A stretch of 64,000 nucleotides of DNA from Diphasiastrum complanatum (taxonomy: Eukaryota; Streptophyta; Lycopodiopsida; Lycopodiales; Lycopodiaceae): contig CM055097.1 of NCBI GenBank assembly GCA_029204225.1, forward strand, positions 31,137,599 through 31,201,598. Direction: 5' to 3'. A model generated the notes under the pieces. The model was given only the letters and a program-made list of their open reading frames with translations, did not search any database and was not told where the DNA came from. Positions 21,104 through 32,203 of this stretch are shown here, one piece after another (position 1 is the first letter of the stretch; each line of letters starts with the position of its first letter). Both the position numbers and the translations under genes were made by a program.

Positions 21104-22484
21104 TTACAAGGATTTCTCTTTTGTAATGAATTTGAATGCTTTAATACTTGGCACGTTTTTAGCTTGATATCTAAATTGTGCTCTTCTATAAAACCACTGA
21201 AAAAGTTGAAATAAATATTTATTTCTTGAATTGTGTCCTCCATGGTTTGTTGCTCTATAAAATGCTCCCCTTGCTTGCCAATGAGATTTTCTCATGCCTT
21301 GTGATGACCAGATACTTAAGCTCCCATATTCCTTTGCAAAATAAGTTGCACGATGAAGAAGGATGTGCTGCAAACAATAGTTTTGATTAGTTACATCAGT
21401 AGAAAAAAATATAAGCCCGAATGAGAAAAATATTAGATAATAATATAGATTAGCACCATGTAATGAGTAACATTGTCTTTTCCCCAACAATCATATGCAG
21501 ATTTTACAAATGTGGTGCAATGATTTTACAAAGTCCTCATATCTTCTGATGATAGGTTTTCTTTCCTGATAACACCTATGAGTTTGTCTAAGTTGGTCCA
21601 CGTTTGTTCCTTTTCCACTCGATTACTTCCTTCCAGTGTTCATGTGGCTTGAACAATTTCTCTCCAAATTTTGTATCTGACACTTGATTCTTTGCATGTG
21701 TGATTGGATAAGAATCTTCTTGCTTTAGCACCTCCAATTGATAAATTATTAGGAACGTTTCCTTTTTTCCCGAAGAGTCTGTCACTTTTTTCAATCGTGA
21801 CATTTTCTTTATGTAGTCCTGCATTTGACAGAACTATTTCCAACCTCCTAATTGTTGCTTAAGCCACAAACTCCGGTTTAGGATTCCATGCTAGTAGAAT
21901 ATGCAGGTAAATAAGTTTTTCAATAATACGAACCTCAACATGCAATGTGCATATGTGAACATATTTTAATGGAATTGGCATAACACTTTTCATATTTGGA
22001 TCTTCAGCTTCTCGGGCTGGGCCAGTGTTTGTTAATTGTCCCAAATTCATATTGTAGCAATCCTTCATGCAATAAAGACATGGATGCTTTGATGTTGCCC
22101 ATGAGAGACATTATACATACATTTTAATGTTTTCAAATCCCCTACAAGGTGCCATTGAATTTGAAAACTTCCATGGTTTTCGACTGTAAATTTATCACCC
22201 TCTAAATGTCTCCTTGTAATCTCGCCATAATTTGTTTTTGAAAATATCCATGAAAGTATTTTATGGTCCTCTTTCAAGACCTGTAGAGAAACAAGTAATG
22301 CATGACATGTCAATAAAAGTTGGCAAGATATGAATTGTTAATAAAGATATTCTAAATGAAAATAGAAATCTATACCTGGAATGCCGCCAACCACCATATG
22401 TGATTTTTCGATTGAGCATTAAACGTTTGATCATTTGTATCTGAAATTTTGTTCATCAAAGTGACACTCACTCGTTCCAACCTT
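21104..22484 (-). pseudogene. Conserved-looking unknown protein gene, multi-exon, decayed
   Basis: Three exons are visible on the minus strand. Exon 1 (22376 to at least 22484) ends NHIWWLAAFQ. The intron 22281-22375 is GT-AG, phase 0. Exon 2 (about 22280-21457) includes WHLVGDLKTLKCMYNVSHG, then after a one-base frameshift HPCLYCMKDCY and IPLKYVHICTLHVEVRIIEK. The intron 21368-21456 is GT-AG. Exon 3 includes LHRATYFAKEYGSLSIWSSQ, KSHWQARGAFYRATNHGG and QLFQWFYRR. The clustered Trp, Cys and His residues and the HPCLYC pair look like a genuine conserved family, which I recall only as unnamed proteins in repetitive loci. Stops include TAA near 21859 and TGA near 21640. The N-terminus is lost at the gypsy junction at about 22485. 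Confidence 0.55.
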
Positions 22485-22498
22485 GATGACAGCGGTAT

Positions 22499-23260
22499 AT
22501 GACAGAGATGCGTACGATGATATCGTCACTTGACGAGGGCTTTCACTCGTCTTCTTCTCAGCCTCCGCCTTTGTATCCTTCCCAGCTGCCCACTCGTTAT
22601 CCTTCTTTTGATACACAAATGATCATTGATTTTCCTCCTGATAAAAATATAAAGCCCACAAAATATGCTGGTACAACTTCCTAGAGGACTACTGATGTTG
22701 TAGATCAGTGGTTGCACAAGTGGGAAGAGTATTTTGATTTGAAATGGGCACCCACCGATGAAGGCTAGCGTGTTCGTAAGGCAGCTTACCATTTTATTGA
22801 CTTTGTTGACAGGTGGTGGCGCAAAGTGCTGAAATCACAGCAAGCCCCATTCACCTGGGTTGACTTCAAGCGTTGTTTTTGGGCACAGTTCGTTCCTCCA
22901 CATGAGCATGTGTGTGCGACGGATGCTTGGTTCTTGCATCGTCAGAGGCAGCACATGGTGCAGGAATATGTTGATCAATATAGAGAGATGATGATCAAGA
23001 TACCAAAGGAGATTCCCAAGTGGTTGGTAGTCCACAAGTTCATAATTGGTCTTCGTGCAAAGTTGAGGCCTTCAGTTCTTAATGAAGGATGCAAAACCTT
23101 GGAAGAGGCTGTTGCTACGACCCTCAACTTTGAAGGCAATGTACGCAACAAGGCTGAATTTGGAGTGGCAAGAGTGCCCTAGAAGATGGGTTCGCAGAAG
23201 TCCGGCCAAGCTGGTCAGAGGGATTTCTCGCAGAAGGATCCTATCCAGATGCAATAGACT
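22499..23260 (+). pseudogene. Gypsy gag
   Basis: The capsid-type gag core is clear: VVDQWLHKWEEYFDLKW, then VDRWWRKVLKSQ, FTWVDFKRCFWAQFVPP, and QEYVDQYREMMIKIP. This is the Retrotrans_gag pattern that builds the virus-like particle. TAG codons at 22682, 22766, 23180 and 23255 interrupt one otherwise continuous frame; each is explained by CAG turning into TAG. The zinc knuckle follows at the start of the next open stretch ([13 protein letters not shown]). Confidence 0.85.
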
Positions 23261-24560
23261 TTGAAGCAAAAATTGGCATCTCCTATGGCTCGTCGTGCTT
23301 ATGACAAGTCACCAATTACTCCTGAGCAAAAGGATAAGGCCAAGAAGGAAGTCTTGTGTTTCTTCTGCCTTGGCAAACATTTGTTCAAGGATTGTCCTCG
23401 ACGCACGGGCAAGAAGCTCCATGTTTTACAGCAGCGTCAAGAGGAGGGCAAGGATGAATCTATCCTGGATGATCTGTTGGTCAGTGATGATGATGACGCT
23501 AGACGTGTCATGACTATTTCGATGCGGAAGCTTGTTCCAGAGGCACCAGTTTGTTTTCTTTCCACCAAGGCACGAGAGGCCTATCAATTTCCAGATAGCG
23601 AACTGATACAGATGAGAGGGAAGCTGGAAGGTCATGATGTGCTTGTCCTATTTGACACCGACTCTTCCCATAATATTATCAACTCTCGTGTGGTGAAGAA
23701 GTTGCACTTGGCTACTGTTCCTTCGGATTACCGGTATACGGTTGAGATGCGAGATGGTAAGGAAACAGAGGTTTGGGATAGGAGAGTCTCTCAGGCATTG
23801 TTGTCCATTCAGACCTATGCTGAGAAGTTAGACTTTGAGATCACCAAATTAGCTAAGTTTGATATTGTACTTGGTAAGCGATGGCATGCGAGTAAGCAGC
23901 CCACTATAGATTTTAAGACTCATGTATATAAGTTTGGGCATGAGGGTTTGTCTCATGTTCTGAAGGGGGAGCGGCCTACTATTGAAGGTCCTCTTGTTAC
24001 CTTGATGCAAATAAAGAAAATGGAGTTGCAGTATGTGTGCTTGTGTTATCTTGCAAATGTGAATGTTGATTCTAGTTTTAGTTGTTTGCAAATAAACTCA
24101 TTCGCAACTTCATCTGATTTAATAACTTTGGTTAGTGCTAGTTTGATACAGCAACAACGATGTGATCCAACTAGTCAGCTAGAGCGATCCATCCGAGCTA
24201 AGTTTAAACATTTATTAATTGACCACATGCCAGAGGGATTGCCGCCTAGACATAATGTGGAGCATCGTATTGAGCTCATTCCAGGGGCAAGTCCGGTATG
24301 TAGACCTCCTTATAGGATGAGTTTGAAAGAAGAGGAGGAAGTCCAAAAGATGTTGGAGGAATATCTCAAGCTGGGGTATATCCGTCCTAGTTTCTCATAT
24401 TTTGCCTCCCCTATTTTATTGGTTAAGAAAAAAGATGGTACTTTTCGGATGTGCGTAGATTACAGGGGATTGAATAAAATCATTGTAAAGCACAGATATC
24501 CGATGCCAAGGATTGATGATCTACTGGATGCATTGCAAGGGGCAGTCATTTCAGTAAGAT
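23261..24560 (+). pseudogene. Gypsy zinc knuckle, protease and N-terminal reverse transcriptase
   Basis: A continuous 433-residue frame. [16 protein letters not shown] is the CCHC knuckle. [14 protein letters not shown] is the protease site; the usual DSG/DTG triad has become DTD, so the protease was probably already damaged. The reverse transcriptase begins with [20 protein letters not shown] and reaches [18 protein letters not shown] and [13 protein letters not shown]. The frame ends at a one-base deletion near 24550, just before the expected [11 protein letters not shown] motif. Confidence 0.85.
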
Positions 24561-25540
24561 AGATCTCAAGAGTGGCTACCATTAGATTTTGGCTGGTTCA
24601 GAAGATGTTCCGAAGACGGCCTTTCGAACATGCTTTGGACATTATGAGTTCTTGGTTATGCCATTGGGTTAACCAATGCACCGGCCACATTCATGATGCT
24701 CATGAATGATGTCCTACATGATTTTATGGGCAAGTTTGTAGTCAATTTTATTGACGACATCATCTAGTTTATAGTAACTCGGTGGACGAACATGAGGTTC
24801 ATCTCCGTACTATGTTTGGTAGGTTACAAGAAGTGGTCTTGTATGCCAATTCTCATAAAATAGAGTTATGTAAGACTCATGTCGAGTATTTGGGTCACGT
24901 AGTGATGGTAGAGGGTATTTCAGTTGGCTCTGCCAAGGTGGCTGTTGTCAAGCAGTGGCCAAGATTGGCCGATATTCATCAGTTGCAGTCTTTCTTAGGT
25001 TTTTGTAAGTTCTATCGACGGTTCATTAGGAACTATTCCTAGTTAGTTGCTCCTTTGACAGACTAGTTACTAGGGTTTAGCATTGTGGTTGTTTGGGATG
25101 CTGAAGCACAACATAGTTTTGACCACTTGAAGGAGGCTGTGGCCACAGCTCCAGTGCTCAAGATTGTTGATCCCAACAAGCCCTTTGACCTAGAGACGGA
25201 TGCAAGTGACATTGCCGTAGGTGCAGTGTTAAGTCAAGAGGGTGGACCTATTGCCTTTGAAAGTAGGAAATTGATGCCAGCACAACAGAGATATCCCACG
25301 CACGAGCAGGAGTTGTATGCGATCATACATGCGCTCAAGGTGTGGCGACATTACTTGTATGGCGCCGAATTTTACGTGTATACTGACCATCATACTTTGA
25401 AGTATTTTTGCACTCAGCCAGATTTGAGAGGCTGCCAAGCTCGGTGAGCCAAGCAGATGCAGGAATTTCATTTGAAAATTCGCTTCCGAAGAGGGAAGGA
25501 AAACGTGGTCGCCGATGCACTATCTCGGATACTACATCAG
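24561..25540 (+). pseudogene. Gypsy reverse transcriptase palm and RNase H
   Basis: After the frameshift the palm is broken. A TAG at 24583 falls in the SGYHQI motif, and the catalytic FIDDII is readable near 24745-24765 but followed by another frame change. The thumb is open at 24782-25042 (YLGHVVMVEGI, LQSFLGFCKFYRRFI). RNase H is at about 25085-25540 (FDLETDASDIAVGAVLSQ, then TDHHTLKYF, then KENVVADALSR), with TAG at 25040 and 25064 and TGA at 25445. Confidence 0.85.
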
Positions 25541-26816
25541 ATGAGCTTTATTGTAGTTGACAGTGATCTCATGGAGTAGATCAAGAAGGCTCAACAGGAT
25601 AACATACACCGTGAAGGAAGGTATGTTATTGAGAAATGGAAAAGCTTTTGTGCCAGACTTGAAGGACCTACGTTGTAGGATTCTTCATGAATGCCATGAT
25701 AGCCCCTACGCAGGGCACCCAGGTATTGATAGGACTACTGAGTTAGTTAGACGACATTATTTCTGGCCATGATTGCAGCGAGATGTCAGGGAGTATGTCT
25801 AGCGTTGCACGGCTTGTCAAGTGAACAAGGTCAAGAGAGTAAGTCCTCTGGGCTTGCTCCACCCTTTAGAGATACCTACAGGAAGTTGGGAAAGAATCTC
25901 TATGGACTTTATTGTTGGTCTACCCAAGATGCAGAAGGGATTTAATTCCATTATGGTAGTGGTAGACAGGTTCTCTAAGATGAATCACTTCATCGCAACG
26001 ACCACGAAAGTCACAGCTTCGCAAGTTGCTGAGTTGTTGATCCAGAACGTAGTCAGGTTACATGGTCTTCCTAGGTCCATTATCTCTGATAGGGATCCCA
26101 AGTTTATGGGAAATTTTTGGACTGAGGTGTTCACGAAGCTGGGAACACAGTTGCGGATGAGTAGTACTGAGCGTCCTCAGACGGATGGCCAGACAGAGAG
26201 AGTGAACTAGATCTTAGAGGATATGCTTAAAGCATATGTAAGTGGTACACAAGCAGACTGAGTAAAGCATTTATCACTATTGGAGTTTGCGTATAATGAT
26301 AAGAGACATGCGTCCACGGGATTGAGTCCATTTGAGCTCAATTATGGTTTTAGGCCATTGAGTCCTGCTACCATAGGCATTCCACAGAAGGTACCTAGCG
26401 CCTCAGAGTTTTTGACTCAGATGCTGCAGAGGCTAGAGATGGCACGAGATAAGTTGTCTAGGGCTATGGCCAGGGTAGAGAGTTATGCTCGTGAGAACTG
26501 TACCTACAGGGAATTTGAGATAGGAGATTGGGTATATTTACTAGTCCCTCTGAAGTCGAAGGTGCTACGCACAAGAAGGTGTGCCAATATATCTCCTAGA
26601 TTTTGTGGACCATGGTTGACTATCAAGACGGTTAGTGGTGTGGCTTATAAGCTACAGCTACCTGTGGGGTGCAATGTGCATCCAGTGTTTCATGTTAGCA
26701 AACTCAAGCGATGTTTGCATGATGGCGATAATCTGGTAGAAGGTCTAGTTTCTCTGGAGGAGAAAGACACTACAGATTATGAGCCAGATAGAGTCCTAGA
26801 TCGGAGAGAGCGATGA
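25541..26816 (+). pseudogene. Gypsy integrase and C-terminal domain
   Basis: The zinc-binding region shows ECHDSPYAGHPGIDRT and CTACQ. The catalytic core has ISMDFIVGLPK (first Asp), ISDRDPKFMGNFW (second Asp) and PQTDGQTERVN (Glu in the QTER motif). The C-terminus shows GDWVYLLV and HPVFHVSKLKRC, typical of plant chromoviruses. The frame stays open to DRVLDRRER, where a chromodomain would begin; nothing convincing follows the stop at 26816. Stops at 25577, 25770, 25800, 26208 and 26259 inactivate it. Confidence 0.85.
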
Positions 26817-26898
26817 TTGAGCTTATGCTACCTGAGAGATGCAACAGTGTTTGCAAAAGTCTTATCCAAGATTTGTCATTGAGGACCGATGACTTGCC

Positions 26899-26912
26899 AG
26901 AAGAGAAAAGGA
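26899..26912 (+). other. Gypsy polypurine tract
   Basis: AGAAGAGAAAAGGA immediately precedes the TGTTACGACTC edge of the 3' LTR and would prime plus-strand DNA synthesis. Confidence 0.75.
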
Positions 26913-26913
26913 T

Positions 26914-27917
26914 TGTTACGACTCAGTCTAGTTCTGACATGGCCTTGGCATGACTGGTCACTCAGAGGGCCTGAGGCCAAGTTGGCAAGGGTCAGTGACC
27001 GGGAAGGGCATCGCTTCCAAGTGGGAACTGATGTATCACGAAATCTCGTGATCCGGTGAGACCGTCTGACAAGCTATCAGAGATGCGGTCGCATAACCGT
27101 GGGGGCCCTAGCTTTTAATGCTAGCCGACAAGCAGTCGAGGTGACCAATTGGTGTCATTGGTAATGACGGGGCATGGGGGTGGTATCCCGTGAGTCACTC
27201 ACTATTCATAGGACGCATGCAGTGTGTACGCCAGGTGGCCTGATCAACCACTGGGGAGTACCTCGTGTATGTTGACAGGAATAGCATGTAGTGGACTCAA
27301 GAGGGGGGGTACCTATGGTTGGGAGGATCATTCCACACACTGGCCTTCAGGAGTTGAGCAGCTTAGAGAGTTTTGGTTGTTCACAGTAGGCACCTCGTAC
27401 CTTCATCATGGAGGGTATGTGGGGGTTTCACCCATTGAAGACCTTCTAGTGGCTCTGTCGCCACGATGAGATTGTTACCTACCCAACATGAGAAGGCTAG
27501 TGCCATAAACACGGGTTGTATAGGCTTAATGTGGTGTATGGGTTCCTCTCATGAGCGGCTCCTACTAAACTCTAAGTTGACGTCGGATTATCCTTTGCAC
27601 AGTGGCCCCCAATGCCAGTCAAGTCGTTCGGGTTGCATCGAGACAACAGAAATGCAGAGCAGGGTTGCCCCTACCCTTGATTTTTGCAGCCACAACTGTA
27701 GTAAATCACCTCTTCCCAAGTTCATCGTCCCCTTCCTATTCCATACCCAATAGAGTATACACCATATTAGTGCACATCGACATGGGATCTAGTTAATGTA
27801 GTCTTGTATAAGTAGTCAATCACCTCATTGCCAAAGGCGAGGGACCGCCGACCTCTCTCGAGCCTATCAGGATTAGTAGTTAGTCGCACAAGGGATGTTA
27901 CCAAGGGGCACCACGTG
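26914..27917 (+). repeat. Gypsy 3' LTR (right end uncertain)
   Basis: It starts TGTTACGACTC after the polypurine tract. It is non-coding and GC-richer than its surroundings. It runs up to the MC copia LTR at 27918, which either inserted into it or lies at its edge; no partner LTR is available to decide. Confidence 0.65.
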
Positions 27918-28998
27918 TGACGGGACAAGGGAGTATGGAGAACGCGAGAGTAGGAATATTTGCGGAATAGCTCTCCCGCTACAATGGGCTGCTAGATGCA
28001 AAAACAGTCTAATGGAATGTTTATGCTAATTACATTCACAACTTAAGAGTTCTATTGCTGAATAGGATCTTATAAATTAGTTCATACTCATAAAAAATAT
28101 AGAATGAGTACAGTCCACTGAAGAGATTAGAAATGGTTTGAGGTATTACTGGATTTTTGTATTCAATAAGAAGTTTAGTTTTGAAATAGATTGAAAGAGC
28201 AGTGTGACAATGCAAGTTTCTCAGGCGTCAAAGACAACCATCGTCTGATCAGAAACTAAGGAGTCGTAGACATTCATGTTCTGATCAGAGTGAGTGAACA
28301 AATGTTATCAAACAGTAATGAAGTGCATTCAAATCACAACAAGCATTCATCTACGTTATACACAGATAGAAAAGTGTGTTGTTGCTATATTACACTGAAG
28401 CACAACAAAATAGCGATAACAACCAGAATGACGACATAACTGGGAGGCTCAAAATCATTCGTCTCATGGACGGAGCATCACGTAGTGTGCCTGGATGATC
28501 CATTTATAGAATTCATCCATGTATTAATTACAGTAAATATTTGTCACCTAATTAGGTAAGCCATTGTACTTGGAAGTATTTGGCTTGTGGGACAACTGTA
28601 CATGGTATATACGGTCAACGAATCAGGAAATGTTGACGCGGACGAGGACATTGCAAATCTCTCACTTCGCATTTTACGTGAAGTGACTTTCTCTCACTTT
28701 GAAAATTTTGGAAAGTGCCTGGAACGTTCCTCGTTGAAAATAGATGATTGTCGAGATTTTTTTCTCTCTTCGGGATTTTGCGAAAAAGCTGACAGTGCCT
28801 ATAAAAATGCGAAGGTGCCCTTAAAAAGACGACAATGTCCTTAAAACAGTTTAATTTAAGTTAACTTTTTCAAAATAGTTGAAAGGAAGAAGTCAAAGGT
28901 AAGTGTTGCATTTTTTCGGAAAGTGCAAAAAAGCCGACATTGTCACAAAATAGTTAAACTGTTGAACTATGCTGAAGTGTGGCATTTCGGGAAAAGCC
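27918..28998 (-). repeat. MC 3' LTR, left segment
   Basis: It starts TGACGGGACAAGG and matches 62506 onward (TGATGGGGCAAGG) with scattered substitutions and indels. It is interrupted by Copia-1; the AAGCC at 28994-28998 is one half of that element's target duplication. Confidence 0.9.
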
Positions 28999-29696
28999 TA
29001 TTAAAAATTCACAATTCTAGCTTGTCACAATTCTAGTTTGACTAGTTTTGGTCATACGACTTGTAAATAGTTAGATGGTCATGATGTGGCTTGTCACACA
29101 TGCCAAATAGCATAGGATTCCATTCATAGGGATGTTCTCAAGTTGACTTGAGTGATAGAACCTTTGAAATGAGTCCAAATCATGCTTAGATACAAGAGAG
29201 AGAAAATAGGAGCAATTTTTGGTAATTTTTACATTGTTGAGGGATCTCCAAGATTCCAGCCCTAACTTGGTAGGGATGAAAGATCCACCAAAATTAGCAT
29301 TAGGGATAGGTTTAGGGATACTCAAACCTGCCCAAAACCGTGATGGATCATGTATATATAGGTGATGATCTCTCACCAAAATCAATCAAACAATTTCATG
29401 ATTTTTCTCTCATATTGGTGCAATTGCTCTCTATGTTCTTAATTCTTTGAGTTTTTGTGATTCCTAATCATTATAGGATTGAATGTGGGTTTGGTGTACA
29501 GTTCTCAGACTGTGGGGGGCCGTACTTTCACACGTGTGAAGAATTCTTCAAGGATTTGGGCCATTTAGTGAGGTTCAGGCATAGATTCTTCATGGATTTT
29601 GATGGTCCAAGTTGTGCTAATATTATGAGATCATAATCTATTGTTTTCCTCATCATTTCAAGTGTTTTAGGATTCTTATTTTCTATAATCTTTACA
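28999..29696 (+). repeat. Copia-1 5' LTR
   Basis: 698 bp. The first base pair reads TA instead of TG, a decayed end. A short near-duplication (CACAATTCTAG twice) lies near the start. A CACACGTGTG palindrome is at 29529-29538. Its end TTTACA abuts the primer site. Confidence 0.9.
29351..29361 (+). promoter_or_regulatory. Copia-1 TATA box
   Basis: TGTATATATAG within the LTR is the only strong TATA element in it, and the equivalent site is kept in the 3' LTR (about 34222-34231) and in both Copia-5 LTRs. Confidence 0.6.
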
Positions 29697-29708
29697 TGGT
29701 ATCAGAGC
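29697..29708 (+). other. Copia-1 primer-binding site
   Basis: TGGTATCAGAGC, complementary to the 3' end of initiator tRNA-Met, directly after the LTR. Confidence 0.95.
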
Positions 29709-30512
29709 CTAAAGGTTGAAATGAGCTAAATCCTTGGTTTGCATTCAATCTGATCACAATTTTTTTATCTAAATCTTGTGTAGATTGGATCTTAGCATCT
29801 AGCAATGATTCTAGAACTCAAAGTGAGTCAAATCCATTGGAGATTGGTGTTGTGTGACTTCATTTGTAGGTGTTTAGGTTTCTAAAACCGGAGGCAAAGT
29901 TGAATTTAATCCACATTACCAAGATAGCAAGTTTTGCTTGCTCCAAGCATTCATTTCGAAGCGAGTTTTGGAGGTGATTTCATAGAGGAGGCTTTCTAGC
30001 ATTCAAGGAGAGGGAAGATCAGAGATTTGGAACTCTTCAAGGCTATTCTAAGGTGTAGAGGACACCTCCTAAAATGATTTAGGTTAGGTTCAGTCCAACC
30101 ATTGCTTGACTTATGCATCAAATTAGATCTATTTTTCATCAATTTTGATCAATTTTTGCTTGTGATTGGATAGTAGATTGTGTTGCATCCTCATTAAGTT
30201 CCATCTAGATCTTTTACAAGTGATTTTGGAAGTATATTAGGTTGCTGAAATTCACTCTTGATCAAATCATTTGGAAGCTTTTATGTTCTGTATAGAAAGA
30301 GGGGCAATTCTACTAGTATTATCTACTTCAATCAAGCAAGTGCATTGTTTCTAGTATTCTATGATTTGATTTTGGTAAAGATCATTCTTAGATCTTTATA
30401 GGAAGTATATTACTGATCTTTTCAGGTCCCTAAGAAGTGGGATAAGGTAGATCTTCAATCAAATCAATAGAAGTAACCTTCATTTGTGTCAAGTCCTTAA
30501 TTAGGAGAATAG
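29709..30512 (+). other. Copia-1 untranslated leader
   Basis: About 800 nt without a reading frame between the primer site and the gag ATG. Packaging signals would be expected here, but none can be recognised by eye. Confidence 0.7.
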
Positions 30513-31860
30513 ATGGCATCTTTAAATGCATATCTTTTGGATACTAATGAGAGGCTCAACAAAACTGACTATTCCATATGGAAAGTTAGAATGGAATCCA
30601 TCATGATCATGCAAGATCTAATGGAGATTGTAAATGGTAAGGAGGATGAACCTATTCATCCTCAAGAAAAAGCCAAATACAACAAGAGGTGCAATATTGC
30701 ACTACATTGCATAAAAATGAATGTTGCAAATGAACTCTTAAGAGAGGTAGGAGATTGCACTTCGGCTCAAGAGGCTTGGGAGACTTTGCAAAAGGTCTAT
30801 GAATCCAAGAACCAAACTAGGATGTTAGCTTTGAAGAATCAAATCTATAGAAGCTATCAAAAGAAAGGAGAGAGTGCACATACTTTTGTCTTAAGAGTGA
30901 AGGAATTGAACAAAGAGCTAGCCTTCATAGGTTATCCTATCAAGGATGAAGAGCTTGTTCAACTCATATTGAATGGACTAAGCTTTGAATTTGACAATTT
31001 GGTTTAGGGAAATGCAATTATTGGTAAGCTACCCATACTTGAAGAGCTCCAAGGCACACTCATGGCCGAGGAATCAAGAAGGAGCCAAATGCAAGAGAGG
31101 ATGGATAGACTTTCCATCCAAGGTGGAGATGACCAAGCTCTCTTCACCAAAGTCAAAGGGAAGTCCAACGGCAAAGGATCAACATTCAAGAAGTCTTCAA
31201 AGCTTGAGGATCAATAAGGACCCTCAAAGGCATCTCCATCAACCACCAAAGTCAAGAAGGACAAATCGAAGGTGAAGTGCTACTATTGTAGCAAGATGGG
31301 GCATAATGAATCAGAATGCTTCAAGAGGAAGCAAGATCAAAGCCAAGCCAACATGAGCAAAGAGGAGGAGGAGGAGGAGAGTTCACATGAGGACTCTCTC
31401 ATGATGTTCATATTTTCTTCAACAAGCTTCAAAGGAGAAGATCATTGGTGGATTGACTCGGGTGCTAGTTCACATATGACTAGCAAAAGGCAGTTTTTCT
31501 CTTCTCTCTTATCTTATGATGGACCTATAAAGTCTATCTATACAGCAAATGATGAAGCTTGTAAGATTGAAGGAGTTGGTAGCATTCCCCTTTGCTTAGG
31601 ATCTTCCAAAAAGATCAACATAGAAGGTGTTTTGTACATTCCTACAATAACAAAGAATCTACTAAGTGTTGGCCAAATGGTAGACAATGGTTTCAATGTT
31701 GACTTTTTTTCAAATGAGCGTTTCATCAAGAAGAAGGGTAAGATAGTGGCTAAGGGCACTAGACCTGGCAAACTTTATAAGTTGGATGCATTTGTGGATA
31801 CTAATGTTGTCATGTTGGCCGAGAAGAGCAAGATATCTACCTCTTCACTTTATGGCACAA
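30513..31860 (+). pseudogene. Copia-1 gag and protease
   Basis: The gag core starts MASLNAYLLDTNERLNKTDY and shows the copia UBN2-type pattern (CTSAQEAWETLQKVYE, then AHTFVLRVKELNKELAFIG). A TAG at 31005-31007, where Copia-5 has CAG (Gln), and a TAA near 31215 break the frame, which then continues to the CCHC knuckle CYYCSKMGHNESECF (31281-31325) and the protease site WWIDSGASSHMT. A frameshift near 31850 follows, just before the pre-integrase HKRLGH motif. Confidence 0.9.
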
Positions 31861-32203
31861 AAGACTTGGACATGTCAACTCGGGTTCCATGGAGGCTATG
31901 ATCAAGGAGGAGTATGTTTTAGGCCTACCAAAGTCTATTGAGAAGGAAGACAAGGTTCCATTGGAAACAAAAACCAAGGAGGATCCATCTTCCACAAGAG
32001 GGATCATGCTTGGATATGCAAGCTCAAGCAAGGGCTACAAAAGCTCTCTCCTATCCTTGAACAAATTTGTTGTTTCAAGGGATGTTATATTTGATGAACA
32101 TCATATGCATATTCTTGAAGAAGGCTCAAGTGCTCCAACAATCAAGAAGAAGATGGCCAAGGAGCAAGATCTTGATTTTGAGGAGGAGCTCATGGAGGAG
32201 TAA
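31861..32203 (+). pseudogene. Copia-1 integrase remnant with core deleted
   Basis: The pre-integrase segment (MEAMIKEEYVLGLPKSIEKE) runs straight into the integrase C-terminal segment PLETKTKEDPSSTRGIMLGY. In Copia-5 these are separated by the full zinc-binding and catalytic core, from CEACALSKAH to CYVHV. All three catalytic acidic residues are therefore missing. The frame is kept across the junction. Confidence 0.88.

Larger units (their letters stand above)
22485..27917 (+). mobile_element. Ty3/gypsy (chromovirus-like) element, 5'-truncated
   Basis: It holds gag, protease, reverse transcriptase, RNase H and integrase in the gypsy order, a polypurine tract (26899-26912) and a 3' LTR. No 5' LTR is present: gag begins almost directly beside the exon of the minus-strand host gene. 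A weak primer-site-like GGTATATGACAGAG lies near 22493. The right side is cut or abutted by the MC copia element at 27918. At least 13 premature stops and two frameshifts make it inactive. Confidence 0.85.

Noticed and set aside
28587..28844. An 85-residue plus-strand frame
   Set aside because: It lies inside the MC LTR, the right LTR copy does not keep it open, and it has no recognisable domain.
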